In this document: piece by piece, positions 33,694 through 42,087 of the stretch
Layout: each line of letters starts with the position of its first letter
Numbering within the stretch: position 1 is the stretch's first letter
Source of the DNA: Planctomycetota bacterium
GTDB taxonomy: Bacteria > Planctomycetota > Phycisphaerae > Phycisphaerales > Phycisphaeraceae
Direction of reading: 5' to 3'
Assembly (NCBI GenBank): GCA_021413865.1
Contig: JAIOPN010000004.1
Span: 16,898-80,897, forward strand
DNA length: 64,000 nucleotides
Position numbers and translations under genes: made by a program
Notes under the pieces: model-generated
The model's database searches: none
What the model was told of the DNA's origin: nothing
What the model saw: the letters and a program-made list of their open reading frames with translations, nothing else

Positions 33694-34718
33694 AAGGCCC
33701 CGCCATGGAAACCGTCGCCGTCGCGTTCACGGGTAAGGAGCAACTCGAACTCCGGCGTGTGCAGGTCCCCGAGCCCGCCGCGGGCCAGGTGCTGGTTGAA
33801 AATCAGAAGACGCTCATCAGCACCGGCACCGAGTGCATCTGCTACCAGCGTAAGTTCGCCCCCGGGTCGCACTACGACAACTGGGTGAAGTACCCATTTT
33901 TCTCCGGCTACTCCGCCGCCGGCCGCGTCCTCAAGGTCGGCGAAGGCGTCACGCAGTTCAGGCCCGGCGACCGCGTCGCCAGTGGTTCGGGCCATCAGCG
34001 CCTTACCGTGCAGCCTGCGTCGGGGGTGGTCCCGATCCCCGATGGCGTGAGCGACGAGGACGCCACGTGGGCGACACTGAGCTTCATCACGCAGCACGGT
34101 TTCCGCAAGCCGCAGCTCGTGCTGGGCGAATCGGTGGTCGTCGTCGGCGCGGGGTTGCTGGGCCAACTGATCACGCAGTACGCCCGGCTGTCGGGCGCGG
34201 GCGAGGTCATCGTCATCGACCCGGCGGTCAAGCGGCTCGAAATGGCCAAGGCGCACGGGGCGACGCACGCACTGGGCGTCGGGATCGAGAAGGCGTACGA
34301 CGCCGTGATCGCCATCACCGGCCCGCGCCGCGCCCAGGTGCTCTACGAAATGACAGGCCACCCCGCGGTCTTCGCCCACGCACTCGCGCTGCTCGGGAAG
34401 CACGGCCGGCTCGCCCTCATCGGCGACACCGGAACCCCCGCCGAGCAGCATCTCACCTTCGACATCATCGGCCGCGACCTGCGCATCTTCGGCGCCCACG
34501 CCACCAACCCACCCCCCGAGGCCACCGACGACACGCCCTGGTCGAGGCGTGCGATGATCCAGGCCTTCTTCAAGTTCCTGACGCGCGGCCAGATGAAGGT
34601 GAGCGACCTGGTCACGCACCGCTTCGACTACAGCAAGGCCGCCGACGCTTTTGCCCTGCTCTCTCACCGCCGCGACGAGGCGATGGGCGTCATCCTTGAT
34701 TTCACGACGGCGGGTTGA
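33690..34718 (+). CDS. Medium-chain (zinc-type) alcohol dehydrogenase-like protein
   Basis: 342 residues (ATG 33690; ATG 33705 is an alternative). GroES-like N-terminal part with 'NQKTLISTGTECICYQRKF' and 'GYSAAGRVLKVGEGV', then a Rossmann domain 'VVVVGAGLLGQLITQYARL'. The usual catalytic zinc ligands Cys/His are not clearly placed, so it may belong to the zinc-lacking relatives. It is translationally coupled to mntR, but a functional link is not obvious. Confidence 0.78.
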   Translation: MKGPAMETVAVAFTGKEQLELRRVQVPEPAAGQVLVENQKTLISTGTECICYQRKFAPGSHYDNWVKYPFFSGYSAAGRVLKVGEGVTQFRPGDRVASGSGHQRLTVQPASGVVPIPDGVSDEDATWATLSFITQHGFRKPQLVLGESVVVVGAGLLGQLITQYARLSGAGEVIVIDPAVKRLEMAKAHGATHALGVGIEKAYDAVIAITGPRRAQVLYEMTGHPAVFAHALALLGKHGRLALIGDTGTPAEQHLTFDIIGRDLRIFGAHATNPPPEATDDTPWSRRAMIQAFFKFLTRGQMKVSDLVTHRFDYSKAADAFALLSHRRDEAMGVILDFTTAG

Positions 34719-34724
34719 GCTATT

Positions 34725-34739
34725 GCAGCGGGGCGCTGC
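34725..34739. terminator. Hairpin between convergent genes
   Basis: GCAGCG (34725-34730) and CGCTGC (34734-34739) form a perfect 6-bp stem with a GGG loop, followed 7 bases later by TTTT on the plus strand. It lies in the 30-base gap between the dehydrogenase and the convergent universal stress protein gene, so it probably terminates the former. Confidence 0.45.
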
Positions 34740-34748
34740 ACCACCGTT

Positions 34749-35243
34749 TTATATCCGCGGCGCGCCCGGGACCGGGATAAGCAGCACGGGGCAGGGAGAG
34801 TTTTCGGTCACACGCTTGGTGACCGAGCCAAAAACGATGCGGCGCAAAAGGCCGTCGCCGTGCGTGCCCATGATGATGAGGTTGATCTCGTTCTCACGGG
34901 CGTATTTCACGATCTCGACCGCGGGGTCTCCCTGAAGGGCGACGCCTTTGACCCGGTCCCCCAACTCACCGAAGAGTTCGTGGGCAAAATCCCGGACACG
35001 GGAGTGTGCTTCCTTGACGACAGCCTCGGGCGCGCGTCTCGTCTGGGCGGAGACGGCGGGCAACGTAGGCGTAGCGAGCACGGGAGTGGCGACCACCTGG
35101 ACATCATCGGCCACATGGAGCACGTGGAGCTCGGCGTCGTGCATGCGGGCCAGCATGAGCGCGTACGGCGCCGCCTGGTGCGACAGCTCCCGAAAAGCCG
35201 TCGTGGTCAGGATTTTGGAGATACGGGGTTCCATCACTTTCAT
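34749..35243 (-). CDS. Universal stress protein
   Basis: 164 residues. UspA fold with 'LHVLHVADDVQVV', 'GDPAVEIVKYARENEINLII' and the phosphate loop 'GTHGDGLLRRIVFGSVTKRV', which fits the ATP-binding GxxG-GS pattern better than the other stress protein in this window. The central Ala/Thr/Pro segment is the variable loop. It is monocistronic, upstream of no obvious partner. Confidence 0.85.
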   Translation of the reverse strand: MKVMEPRISKILTTTAFRELSHQAAPYALMLARMHDAELHVLHVADDVQVVATPVLATPTLPAVSAQTRRAPEAVVKEAHSRVRDFAHELFGELGDRVKGVALQGDPAVEIVKYARENEINLIIMGTHGDGLLRRIVFGSVTKRVTENSPCPVLLIPVPGAPRI

Positions 35244-35291
35244 CCAGAATTATAGCGGAAGCCGCGTGGCCGCCAACGATGATCCGCCAAA

Positions 35292-38200
35292 TTATGTACG
35301 GCCGCCGTTGGATTCCGACCGGGTCGCGGCCGCCAGTGGCTCGGAAACCGCGGCCTCTTTCCCGAAACGCCTGCGGAACCGGATCGCCAGATCGTCAAAG
35401 AGTGAATAAGCCACCGGCGTGACCAGCAGGGAGAGCAGCAGGCTCAGCGCCTGGCCGCCGACGATGACCTGCGCCATCGAGGCGCGCGAGCCCGAGCCGG
35501 GGCCACGCCCCAGGGCGATGGGCACCATACCCGCGATAAGCATGAGCGTCGTCATCAAGATGGGGCGCAGCCGCGTGCGGTTGGCCTCCATGATCGCCCA
35601 GAGCCGGACGCGCTCCTCCCGCGGTTGCCGCTTGATCCACCGCGTCCAGCCGGTCGCTTTCTCGGAAGGCGAGAATTCGTCGCCGCGATAGAGCTCGGGC
35701 ACTTCGTTGGCATTTTCCTTGGCGCGGTCACGCAGGACGTTTGTGTAGTCCACCTGCAGGATGCCGTTCTTCTTGACGATACCGAAGAGCAGGAAGACGC
35801 CCAGAATCGAGTAGAGCGTCAGCGGGCTGCGCAGCAGGATGAGCGAGATCAGCGCGAAGGGGATCGTCAGCGGGACGGCCAGCAGGATGGTGATCGGGTG
35901 AACGAAGCTCTCGAACTGCGCGGCGAGGATCATGTACATGAAGACCAGCGAGAGGACCAGGGCGACCACGAACGCCGCGTTGGACTCCGCCTGGGTCTTG
36001 GCGCGGCCGGTGGCGATGAGCTGGTAATCCGGCGGCGCGTGCAGGTCGGCGAACGCCTTGTTGAAAGCCTCGACGGCGACGTTGGTCGTGGCGCCGGCGA
36101 GGTTGCCGATCAGACCGATCTTGCGTTGGCGGGCGTAGCGGTCGATCTGGGCCGGGCCGCGATCCTCCACCAGCGCCGCGACGTTGCCTAGCTCCGTGAG
36201 GCCGGACTTGCTCGGCACCTTCAGCCGCTCGACGGAAACCCTGTCCTCACGGTTAGCTCCCTCGGCGCGGAGCCAGACGTCGTAGAGCTCGCCGATCTGG
36301 TTGTCCTTGAAGTCGGAGACGATCTCGCCGCCGACGAGGGTGCGCAGGGTCGAGGCGATGGTCTGTATGGAGACCTGCTGATCCATCGCGCGTTCACGAT
36401 CCACCGCGACGCGCAGCTCGGGCTTGCGGAAGGCGGTGGTGGTATCAATGTCGGCCAGGCCCGGCACGCGGCGGAGGTTCTGGATCATCGTATCGGAGTA
36501 TTCCGAAAGCTTGCGCAGGTCGGGACCGACGAGGTTGAACTCGACGTCGGCGTTGGCGGAGCCGCTGGAGATGGCCGCCGGCAACTGGACGCTCGTGCGC
36601 AGCTCCGCCATCTCCGGGTCCCGCGCGATCATCCGACGCGCCCGATCCATGATGTCGAACTGATCGAACATCCCCGTGCGCGCCCCGGTGCGTTCCTCAA
36701 GCTCGATCAAACGGACGTAGATGCCGCCGGAGGTCACGTCGCCCTGCCCCTTGGTGACCTTGCCGGTGGTGTCGCCGATGGTGGTCATCACGTGCACGAC
36801 CTCGGGCCAGGACCGCACCTCCTTCTCCATTTTCTCGAACACGTCCGAGGTGTGCTGGAGGGACCAGCCCGGGGGTGTGGTGATGGCGATCTCGAACTCG
36901 CTCTGGTCGTCCTTGGGGATGAAGTTCAGGCCGATCATGCCCGCCAGCCCCGGGTAGCGGATCACGGGGACGGGGAAAACGCTGGCCACGACCAGCACCG
37001 TCGCCAGCACGACCGCCCAGCGGTGCCGCATGGACCAGCCGAGCAGCCAGAGGTAGGGCTTCTCGGCGATGTAGCCATACGCCCCGCCGCTGTGGTGGCT
37101 CTTGCCCTGCTTGAGCTCCTCGAGCGCCTTCTTGGAGAGCTTCAGAAACCGCGAGCAGAGCATCGGCGTCAGCGTGAAGCTGACCAGCATCGACATCATG
37201 ATGGCAACCGCCGTGGTCACGCCGAACGAGAAGAAGAACCGCCCCACCCGCCCGCTCATGAACGCGATGGGCAGGAAGATCACGACCAGCGAGAGCGTGG
37301 TCGCCACGACCGCCAGCGCGATCTCCTTGGTCGCGCCCAGCGAGGCATCCCAGGCGCTCTTACCCTTCTCCTCCATCCACCGGAAAATGTTCTCGTGCAC
37401 CACCACCGCGTCGTCGATCACGATGCCCACCGATAGCACCAGCGAGAGCATCGTGATGTTGTTGAGCGTGAAGCCCAGCCAGTTCATCACCATGAACGTG
37501 GCGATGAGCGAGGTCGGGATCGACAGCGACGCGATGATCATCGTCCGCCAGTCGCGCAGGAAAAGCAGGATCGTCAGCGACACGAGCATGGCGCCCAGCA
37601 GCAGGTGCTTCTTGACCTCGTGGAGCGATCCGTTGATGAAGATGGACTGGTCGCGGATGATCTCCATCTTCAGATCGGTCTTGCCCCCAACCCTAAAGGC
37701 CGCGTCGAGCGTCGCGAGCCTGGCCTTGACGGTGTCGATGACCTTGACCGTATTGGTGCCGCTCTGCTTCTGGACGACCAGCAGCACCGCGTTCTCGCCG
37801 TCGAGCCTGCCCAGGCCGCGCGGCTCCTCGTTCGAGTCTTCCGCCCTGCCCACGTCCTTGATGCGGATCGGCTGGCCGTTCACGTTGGCGATGATGATGT
37901 TCTTGAACTGCGCCGGGTCCTCGATCCGCCCCATCGTGCGCAGCACCAGCTCGCGTGAGCTCTGATCGACGCGCCCGCCGGGCAGCTCCAGGTTCTGGCT
38001 CTCGAGCGCCTGCCGCACCTGCGCGATCGAGAGCCTGTACGCCTCGAGTTTGTCGGTATCGACCGTGATGTTGATCGCGCGCTTGCGCCCGCCCACCAGG
38101 CTCACCGAGCCGACGCCCGACAGGCTGCTCAACTGGTCCTTGATCTGCTTGTCGGCGATCTCCGTCACCTCGCGCAGCGACCGCTTGCCCGAAACAGCGA

Positions 38201-38621
38201 TCGTCACCACCGGTGAGGCGTCCACGTCGAACTTGTCCACGATCGGCGCGTCCGTCCCCGTGGGGAGCTGCGTCAGGATCGTGTTGATCTTGCCCTGCAC
38301 CTCCTGCTGCGCCACGTCGCGGTTCTTCTCCAGCAGGAACGTGATGTTGACGACCGAGAGGCCCTCCTTGGTCGTGCTGCGAAGCTCGTCGATGCCGGAG
38401 ATCGTGTTGACGACCTCCTCGATCGGCTTGGTGACGCCGGTCTCCATCTCCTCGACCGATGCGCCGGGGCGCGTGGTCGTGATGATCACGATGGGCAGAT
38501 CGACGTTCGGGAAAAGATCGACGCCCATCCTGAAGTAGGCCAGGATGCCCACCACCACGGGGAGGGCGATGAGCATCGTCGTGAACACGGGCCTGCGGAT
38601 GCAGAGTTCTTGCAGGGTCAC
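35292..38621 (-). CDS. RND efflux transporter permease (HAE1/AcrB type)
   Basis: 1109 residues, slightly longer than AcrB (1049). 'LQELCIRRPVFTTMLIALPV' opens the protein, large periplasmic loops follow each first helix, and the proton-relay Asp pair is in 'LVLSVGIVIDDAVVVHENI'. Later motifs are 'FMYMILAAQFESFVHPITIL' and 'MLIAGMVPIALGRGPGSGSR'. An insert of about 50 residues after 'KNGILQVDYTNVLRD' is extra. It overlaps the adaptor gene by four bases. With the adaptor and the divergent TolC-like lipoprotein it makes a complete tripartite pump, probably for drugs or hydrophobic compounds. Confidence 0.93.
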   Translation of the reverse strand: MTLQELCIRRPVFTTMLIALPVVVGILAYFRMGVDLFPNVDLPIVIITTTRPGASVEEMETGVTKPIEEVVNTISGIDELRSTTKEGLSVVNITFLLEKNRDVAQQEVQGKINTILTQLPTGTDAPIVDKFDVDASPVVTIAVSGKRSLREVTEIADKQIKDQLSSLSGVGSVSLVGGRKRAINITVDTDKLEAYRLSIAQVRQALESQNLELPGGRVDQSSRELVLRTMGRIEDPAQFKNIIIANVNGQPIRIKDVGRAEDSNEEPRGLGRLDGENAVLLVVQKQSGTNTVKVIDTVKARLATLDAAFRVGGKTDLKMEIIRDQSIFINGSLHEVKKHLLLGAMLVSLTILLFLRDWRTMIIASLSIPTSLIATFMVMNWLGFTLNNITMLSLVLSVGIVIDDAVVVHENIFRWMEEKGKSAWDASLGATKEIALAVVATTLSLVVIFLPIAFMSGRVGRFFFSFGVTTAVAIMMSMLVSFTLTPMLCSRFLKLSKKALEELKQGKSHHSGGAYGYIAEKPYLWLLGWSMRHRWAVVLATVLVVASVFPVPVIRYPGLAGMIGLNFIPKDDQSEFEIAITTPPGWSLQHTSDVFEKMEKEVRSWPEVVHVMTTIGDTTGKVTKGQGDVTSGGIYVRLIELEERTGARTGMFDQFDIMDRARRMIARDPEMAELRTSVQLPAAISSGSANADVEFNLVGPDLRKLSEYSDTMIQNLRRVPGLADIDTTTAFRKPELRVAVDRERAMDQQVSIQTIASTLRTLVGGEIVSDFKDNQIGELYDVWLRAEGANREDRVSVERLKVPSKSGLTELGNVAALVEDRGPAQIDRYARQRKIGLIGNLAGATTNVAVEAFNKAFADLHAPPDYQLIATGRAKTQAESNAAFVVALVLSLVFMYMILAAQFESFVHPITILLAVPLTIPFALISLILLRSPLTLYSILGVFLLFGIVKKNGILQVDYTNVLRDRAKENANEVPELYRGDEFSPSEKATGWTRWIKRQPREERVRLWAIMEANRTRLRPILMTTLMLIAGMVPIALGRGPGSGSRASMAQVIVGGQALSLLLSLLVTPVAYSLFDDLAIRFRRRFGKEAAVSEPLAAATRSESNGGRT

Positions 38622-39928
38622 GGGCGGCCCCCCGTGTTTTCGTCGGGGCGTGTCGCGTCGCTCTCGACCGCGCCCGCCGGCCTGACCTCAACCGCCACGC
38701 CCGTCGCCAGCTTGCTCGTGCCGGCGACCACGACCTGTTCGGCGCCGCTCAACCCGCGCGTCACCTCGACCGAATCGCCCGAGTGTTCCCCGAGATCAAT
38801 GCGGACCTCCTGCGCCTTGCCGTCCTTGATGACGAACACCTTGTTCACGCCCGCGAATGTGGTCACCGCCTCCTGCGGCACGAAGACCACGCCCGTGTCG
38901 TTCTTCGTCTGCACCCGCGCGTGGGCGAAGGCGCCGGGCTTGAGCGCACGGTCGGGATTGGGCACCGCGAACTCGACCTGGAACGTGCGGTTATCGGGGT
39001 CGATCTGCGGATTGATCCTCGATACCGTGCCCCAGAACTCCTTCGCGGATGACTCGACATTCAGCCGGACCTTCTGGCCGACCGCCACCTGGTTGGCATA
39101 TCGCTCGGGCACGGGGGCGCGAAGCTTCACCAGGTCGTCGTCCACCAGGCGGAACAACGGCACGCCCTCTTTGATGTACTCGCCGACGGAGACCATCCGG
39201 CCCGCGACGCCGTACGTCCGCGGCGTGCCGTCGGGGTGTTTGTCGTCGGGCGCCAGGATGGTGGTGTCGCGCAGGTGCTGGGCCGCGATGTCCAGGTCGC
39301 CCTGCCGGGAACGCGCCTCCTCGACCACGGCCCGCGCGGTCAGCGCCGCCACGGCATAGTCGCGCTCCGCCACGTCCACGGCCGTCCGCAGGTCGTCGAA
39401 CTCCTGCTCGCTGATGCGAGGCATCTGCTGATCGAAGAGCATCTTCCCGCGGTTGAACTTGGCGCGGGCGTTCTGTGCCTGGAACTTGGCCCGCTGCACG
39501 GTCGGCACGGTCTCGGGGTCGAAGTCCGCCTTGGGCAACTCACTCAAACCGATCTGCGCCAGGGCCTCCCTGACCGCCAGTTGCTTCTGATTGACCGCCA
39601 GCGCGTAGTCCGTTTTCTCGATCTGCACCAGCGGCGCGTTGGCAACCACCGTGTCGCCGATGTCCTTGTGGAGCGCCACGATCTTGCCGGCGACCTTGGC
39701 CGCGATCTGCGTGTCCTCGTCGCCCCACAGCGTGCCGACGACCTCGATCTCGCGCAGCACGGTCCGCGTGGAGGCGGCGCCGAGGACCACGGGCACCGAC
39801 GGGGGCGGCGCGGCGGCCTTGTTCGATTCGGTCTTCGAGCACCCCGTCACTAGGAACGAGACCACGGCGGCGAGGGCGAGGCGCCCGGCCAGCCCCGCCG
39901 GCGTGCTCTGGTGTTTGCTGGGTCGCAT
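38618..39928 (-). CDS. RND efflux periplasmic adaptor (membrane fusion lipoprotein)
   Basis: 436 residues. The lipobox 'SFLVTGCSK' makes it a lipoprotein. It shows the MFP order: half-lipoyl 'GTLWGDEDTQIAAKVAGKIV', a long alpha-hairpin with Arg/Ala-rich coiled-coil (about 130-215), second lipoyl half 'GRMVSVGEYIKEGVPLF', and a beta-barrel 'KVRLNVESSAKEFWGTVSRI'. It links the RND permease to the TolC-like channel. It is first in its operon and divergent from the TetR regulator. Confidence 0.92.
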   Translation of the reverse strand: MRPSKHQSTPAGLAGRLALAAVVSFLVTGCSKTESNKAAAPPPSVPVVLGAASTRTVLREIEVVGTLWGDEDTQIAAKVAGKIVALHKDIGDTVVANAPLVQIEKTDYALAVNQKQLAVREALAQIGLSELPKADFDPETVPTVQRAKFQAQNARAKFNRGKMLFDQQMPRISEQEFDDLRTAVDVAERDYAVAALTARAVVEEARSRQGDLDIAAQHLRDTTILAPDDKHPDGTPRTYGVAGRMVSVGEYIKEGVPLFRLVDDDLVKLRAPVPERYANQVAVGQKVRLNVESSAKEFWGTVSRINPQIDPDNRTFQVEFAVPNPDRALKPGAFAHARVQTKNDTGVVFVPQEAVTTFAGVNKVFVIKDGKAQEVRIDLGEHSGDSVEVTRGLSGAEQVVVAGTSKLATGVAVEVRPAGAVESDATRPDENTGGRP

Positions 39929-39958
39929 GGTCGTGTCCGCTCTGTTCGGCGTGTGGGT

Positions 39959-40000
39959 TTGACTGCCCGCCCCGGGTCTTTACAATACTGACGGGTCGGT
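39959..40000 (+). promoter_or_regulatory. tetR promoter with overlapping operator-like repeat
   Basis: TTGACT (39959-39964), 16 bases, TACAAT (39981-39986): a strong vegetative promoter for the tetR-tolC unit. Directly after it ACTGAC-GG-GTCGGT (39987-40000) is an imperfect inverted repeat (5 of 6 pairs) at the expected start point. On the minus strand TATTGT with an upstream TTATGA could be the promoter of the adaptor gene, placing the same repeat between its boxes. This suits TetR control of both directions. Confidence 0.45.
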
Positions 40001-40063
40001 TTTCATAACGGGAGTATATGACCCCTCCCGCCCGCGTGCAAGCGGCCACCGGACGACGCGACG

Positions 40064-40648
40064 ATGCAACGACTCAAGGACGAAAAACGCCTGGCCATCT
40101 CCCGCGCGGCCGTCAGGCTCTTCGCCAACCGGCCGTTCCACGAGGTCCTCCTCGACGACGTCGCCGCCGCCGCGGGCGTCGGCAAGGGCACCCTGTACGT
40201 CTATTTCAAGAACAAGGAAGACCTCTACTTCTCCCTCATCCACGACGGGTTCTCCGCCGTCGTGGACCGCCTCAAAAACGAGCTCGACGCCGAGGGCCTC
40301 CCCGCCATCGACGCCCTGCGCGTCGTCATCACCGAGCTGGTCGCGTTCTCCGAGCAGCACCCAGCCCTCTTCGAGCTTATGCGCTCCTTCGGCAAGGCCA
40401 AGTGCAGCCCCGCCATGGACGCCAAGCGCTCCGAGCTTTCCACGATCATCGAACAAATCATCCGACGCGGCATCCGGCGCGGCGAGCTGCGCGACCCGCA
40501 CCCCGAACTCACCGCGCAGTGCGTCCCCGGCCTGGTCCGCTCCGTCTTCCTCTTCGGGCCCAAAGGGCTGGAGCCCCGCGTCATCGTCAACCAACTCGTG
40601 GGCCTGCTCGGGCACGGCCTGCGGAAAAACAAGAAGACCAAGCCATGA
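40064..40648 (+). CDS. TetR-family regulator of the efflux system
   Basis: 194 residues. N-terminal TetR helix-turn-helix: 'ISRAAVRLFANRPFHEVLLD', 'VAAAAGVGKGTLYVYFKNKE' and 'DLYFSLI'. The C-terminal ligand domain is all helical. It is divergent from the RND genes and overlaps tolC by four bases (ATGA), so it probably represses the pump and responds to its substrates. Confidence 0.9.
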   Translation: MQRLKDEKRLAISRAAVRLFANRPFHEVLLDDVAAAAGVGKGTLYVYFKNKEDLYFSLIHDGFSAVVDRLKNELDAEGLPAIDALRVVITELVAFSEQHPALFELMRSFGKAKCSPAMDAKRSELSTIIEQIIRRGIRRGELRDPHPELTAQCVPGLVRSVFLFGPKGLEPRVIVNQLVGLLGHGLRKNKKTKP

Positions 40649-42087
40649 GACCCCCGCTCCACCCCCGGCGCACCGCCTCACGGCTCTGCACGCTCGCGCT
40701 GGCGCTCATCCCCCTTGCCGGCTGCGAGATCGACCAGAAGCAGGAGGTCGCCACCTACCGCAAGATCGTTGACACCGACGCCCCCGCGCAACTGAACCGC
40801 CTCGCGCCCGGCGAGCCGCTCACCCTCGAGCACGCCCTGGCGCTGGCCAACCGTGACAACGAGCGTGTCGATATCGAGGGCGAGAACTACCTCCAGGCCA
40901 TCATCGCCAAGAAGCGCGTCGTCGCCGAGTTCCTCCCGACCATCAGCGTCGCCCCGACGTTCATCGCCAACCACCGCATCAGCGGCCCCCCCGCCCGACA
41001 CCACAGCCTCGACGTCCCCATCGAGGGGGGCTACGGCGATTTCAACACCATCCGCAGCGTCGAAGACTATCGCCGCGCCGCGGCCACCATCGACCAGCGG
41101 CTGGCGCTCCTGCTCGACCTCAAGGCCACGGTCCTGCTGGGCGTCGTGCAGTCCTATTACCAGGTGCTGCGCACAGAGCAGCAGGTCGTGGTGCTGCGGA
41201 ACTCCCTGGCGGTGCAGGAGGAGCGCGTCCACGACGTGGAGGCGCAGATCGAGGCGGGCACGGGCCGGCCGCTCGATTTAGCGCAGGCGCGCGCCCAGGC
41301 GGCCTCCACGCGCGTGCTCGTCGTGCAGGCCGTCGGCGACACGAAGATCGCCCGCGATGTCCTGGCGTTCCTCATCGGGGCGCCGACCGTGGATGGCCCG
41401 CTGGACGACCGTTTCGTCGTACCCGAACAGATCGCCCCGCAGGAATCGTACGAGCTACGCGCGCTCGAACACCGGCAGGACCTGATCGCCGCGCAGCAGG
41501 CCGTGCTCGCCGCGCGGCACGGCGTGGACTCCGCCTTCGCGCAGTACTACCCCAGCGTGTCGATCAATCTCGACTACTTCATGTACCGAGAGACGGTGCC
41601 CACCGCGAGCCTCTACACCGCCCTGCTCCAGGCCAACATCCCGATCTTCACCAGCGGCCGCATCCACGAGGATGTCCGCGCCGCCTGGTCGGTTTTCCGT
41701 CAGGCCAAGCTCACCGAATCGCTGACGCGCCGCCGCGTGCTCCAGGAGGTGAAGGCCGCGCACCAGGACCTGTTCACGAGCATTGATCGACTCCGCGAGT
41801 TGGCCGTGCAGGTCAAGGCCGCGCAGGACGCGTTCGAGCAGTCCGTGGACCTGGTGAAGTTCGGCCGTGCCACCAACCTCGAACGCCTCGTCGCCCAGGA
41901 CCAGCTCCTGACCGCACAACTCCAGTTCACAAGCGAGACGTTCAACAACAAATCGGCGTACCTGAACCTGCAACGCGTCGCGGGCCTGCTGGGCATCAAG
42001 GTCGAGTCGGCCGCAACCCAACCGGCGACACAACCGACCACGCAGCCGATGACCCAGCCGACGACGACGACGGCGATCACGCCCTGA
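40645..42087 (+). CDS. TolC-family outer-membrane efflux lipoprotein
   Basis: 480 residues from ATG 40645, overlapping the tetR stop. Signal and lipobox 'LALALIPLAGCEI'. TolC/OEP repeats: 'LTLEHALALANRDNERVDIE' and the later 'LEHRQDLIAAQQAVLAARHG', with long coiled-coil helices between. The tail is a Thr/Pro/Gln-rich low-complexity stretch (ATQPATQPTTQP...). It completes the tripartite pump encoded on the opposite strand. Its 3' part is overlapped by the run-through integrase frame on the other strand. Confidence 0.9.
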   Translation: MRPPLHPRRTASRLCTLALALIPLAGCEIDQKQEVATYRKIVDTDAPAQLNRLAPGEPLTLEHALALANRDNERVDIEGENYLQAIIAKKRVVAEFLPTISVAPTFIANHRISGPPARHHSLDVPIEGGYGDFNTIRSVEDYRRAAATIDQRLALLLDLKATVLLGVVQSYYQVLRTEQQVVVLRNSLAVQEERVHDVEAQIEAGTGRPLDLAQARAQAASTRVLVVQAVGDTKIARDVLAFLIGAPTVDGPLDDRFVVPEQIAPQESYELRALEHRQDLIAAQQAVLAARHGVDSAFAQYYPSVSINLDYFMYRETVPTASLYTALLQANIPIFTSGRIHEDVRAAWSVFRQAKLTESLTRRRVLQEVKAAHQDLFTSIDRLRELAVQVKAAQDAFEQSVDLVKFGRATNLERLVAQDQLLTAQLQFTSETFNNKSAYLNLQRVAGLLGIKVESAATQPATQPTTQPMTQPTTTTAITP

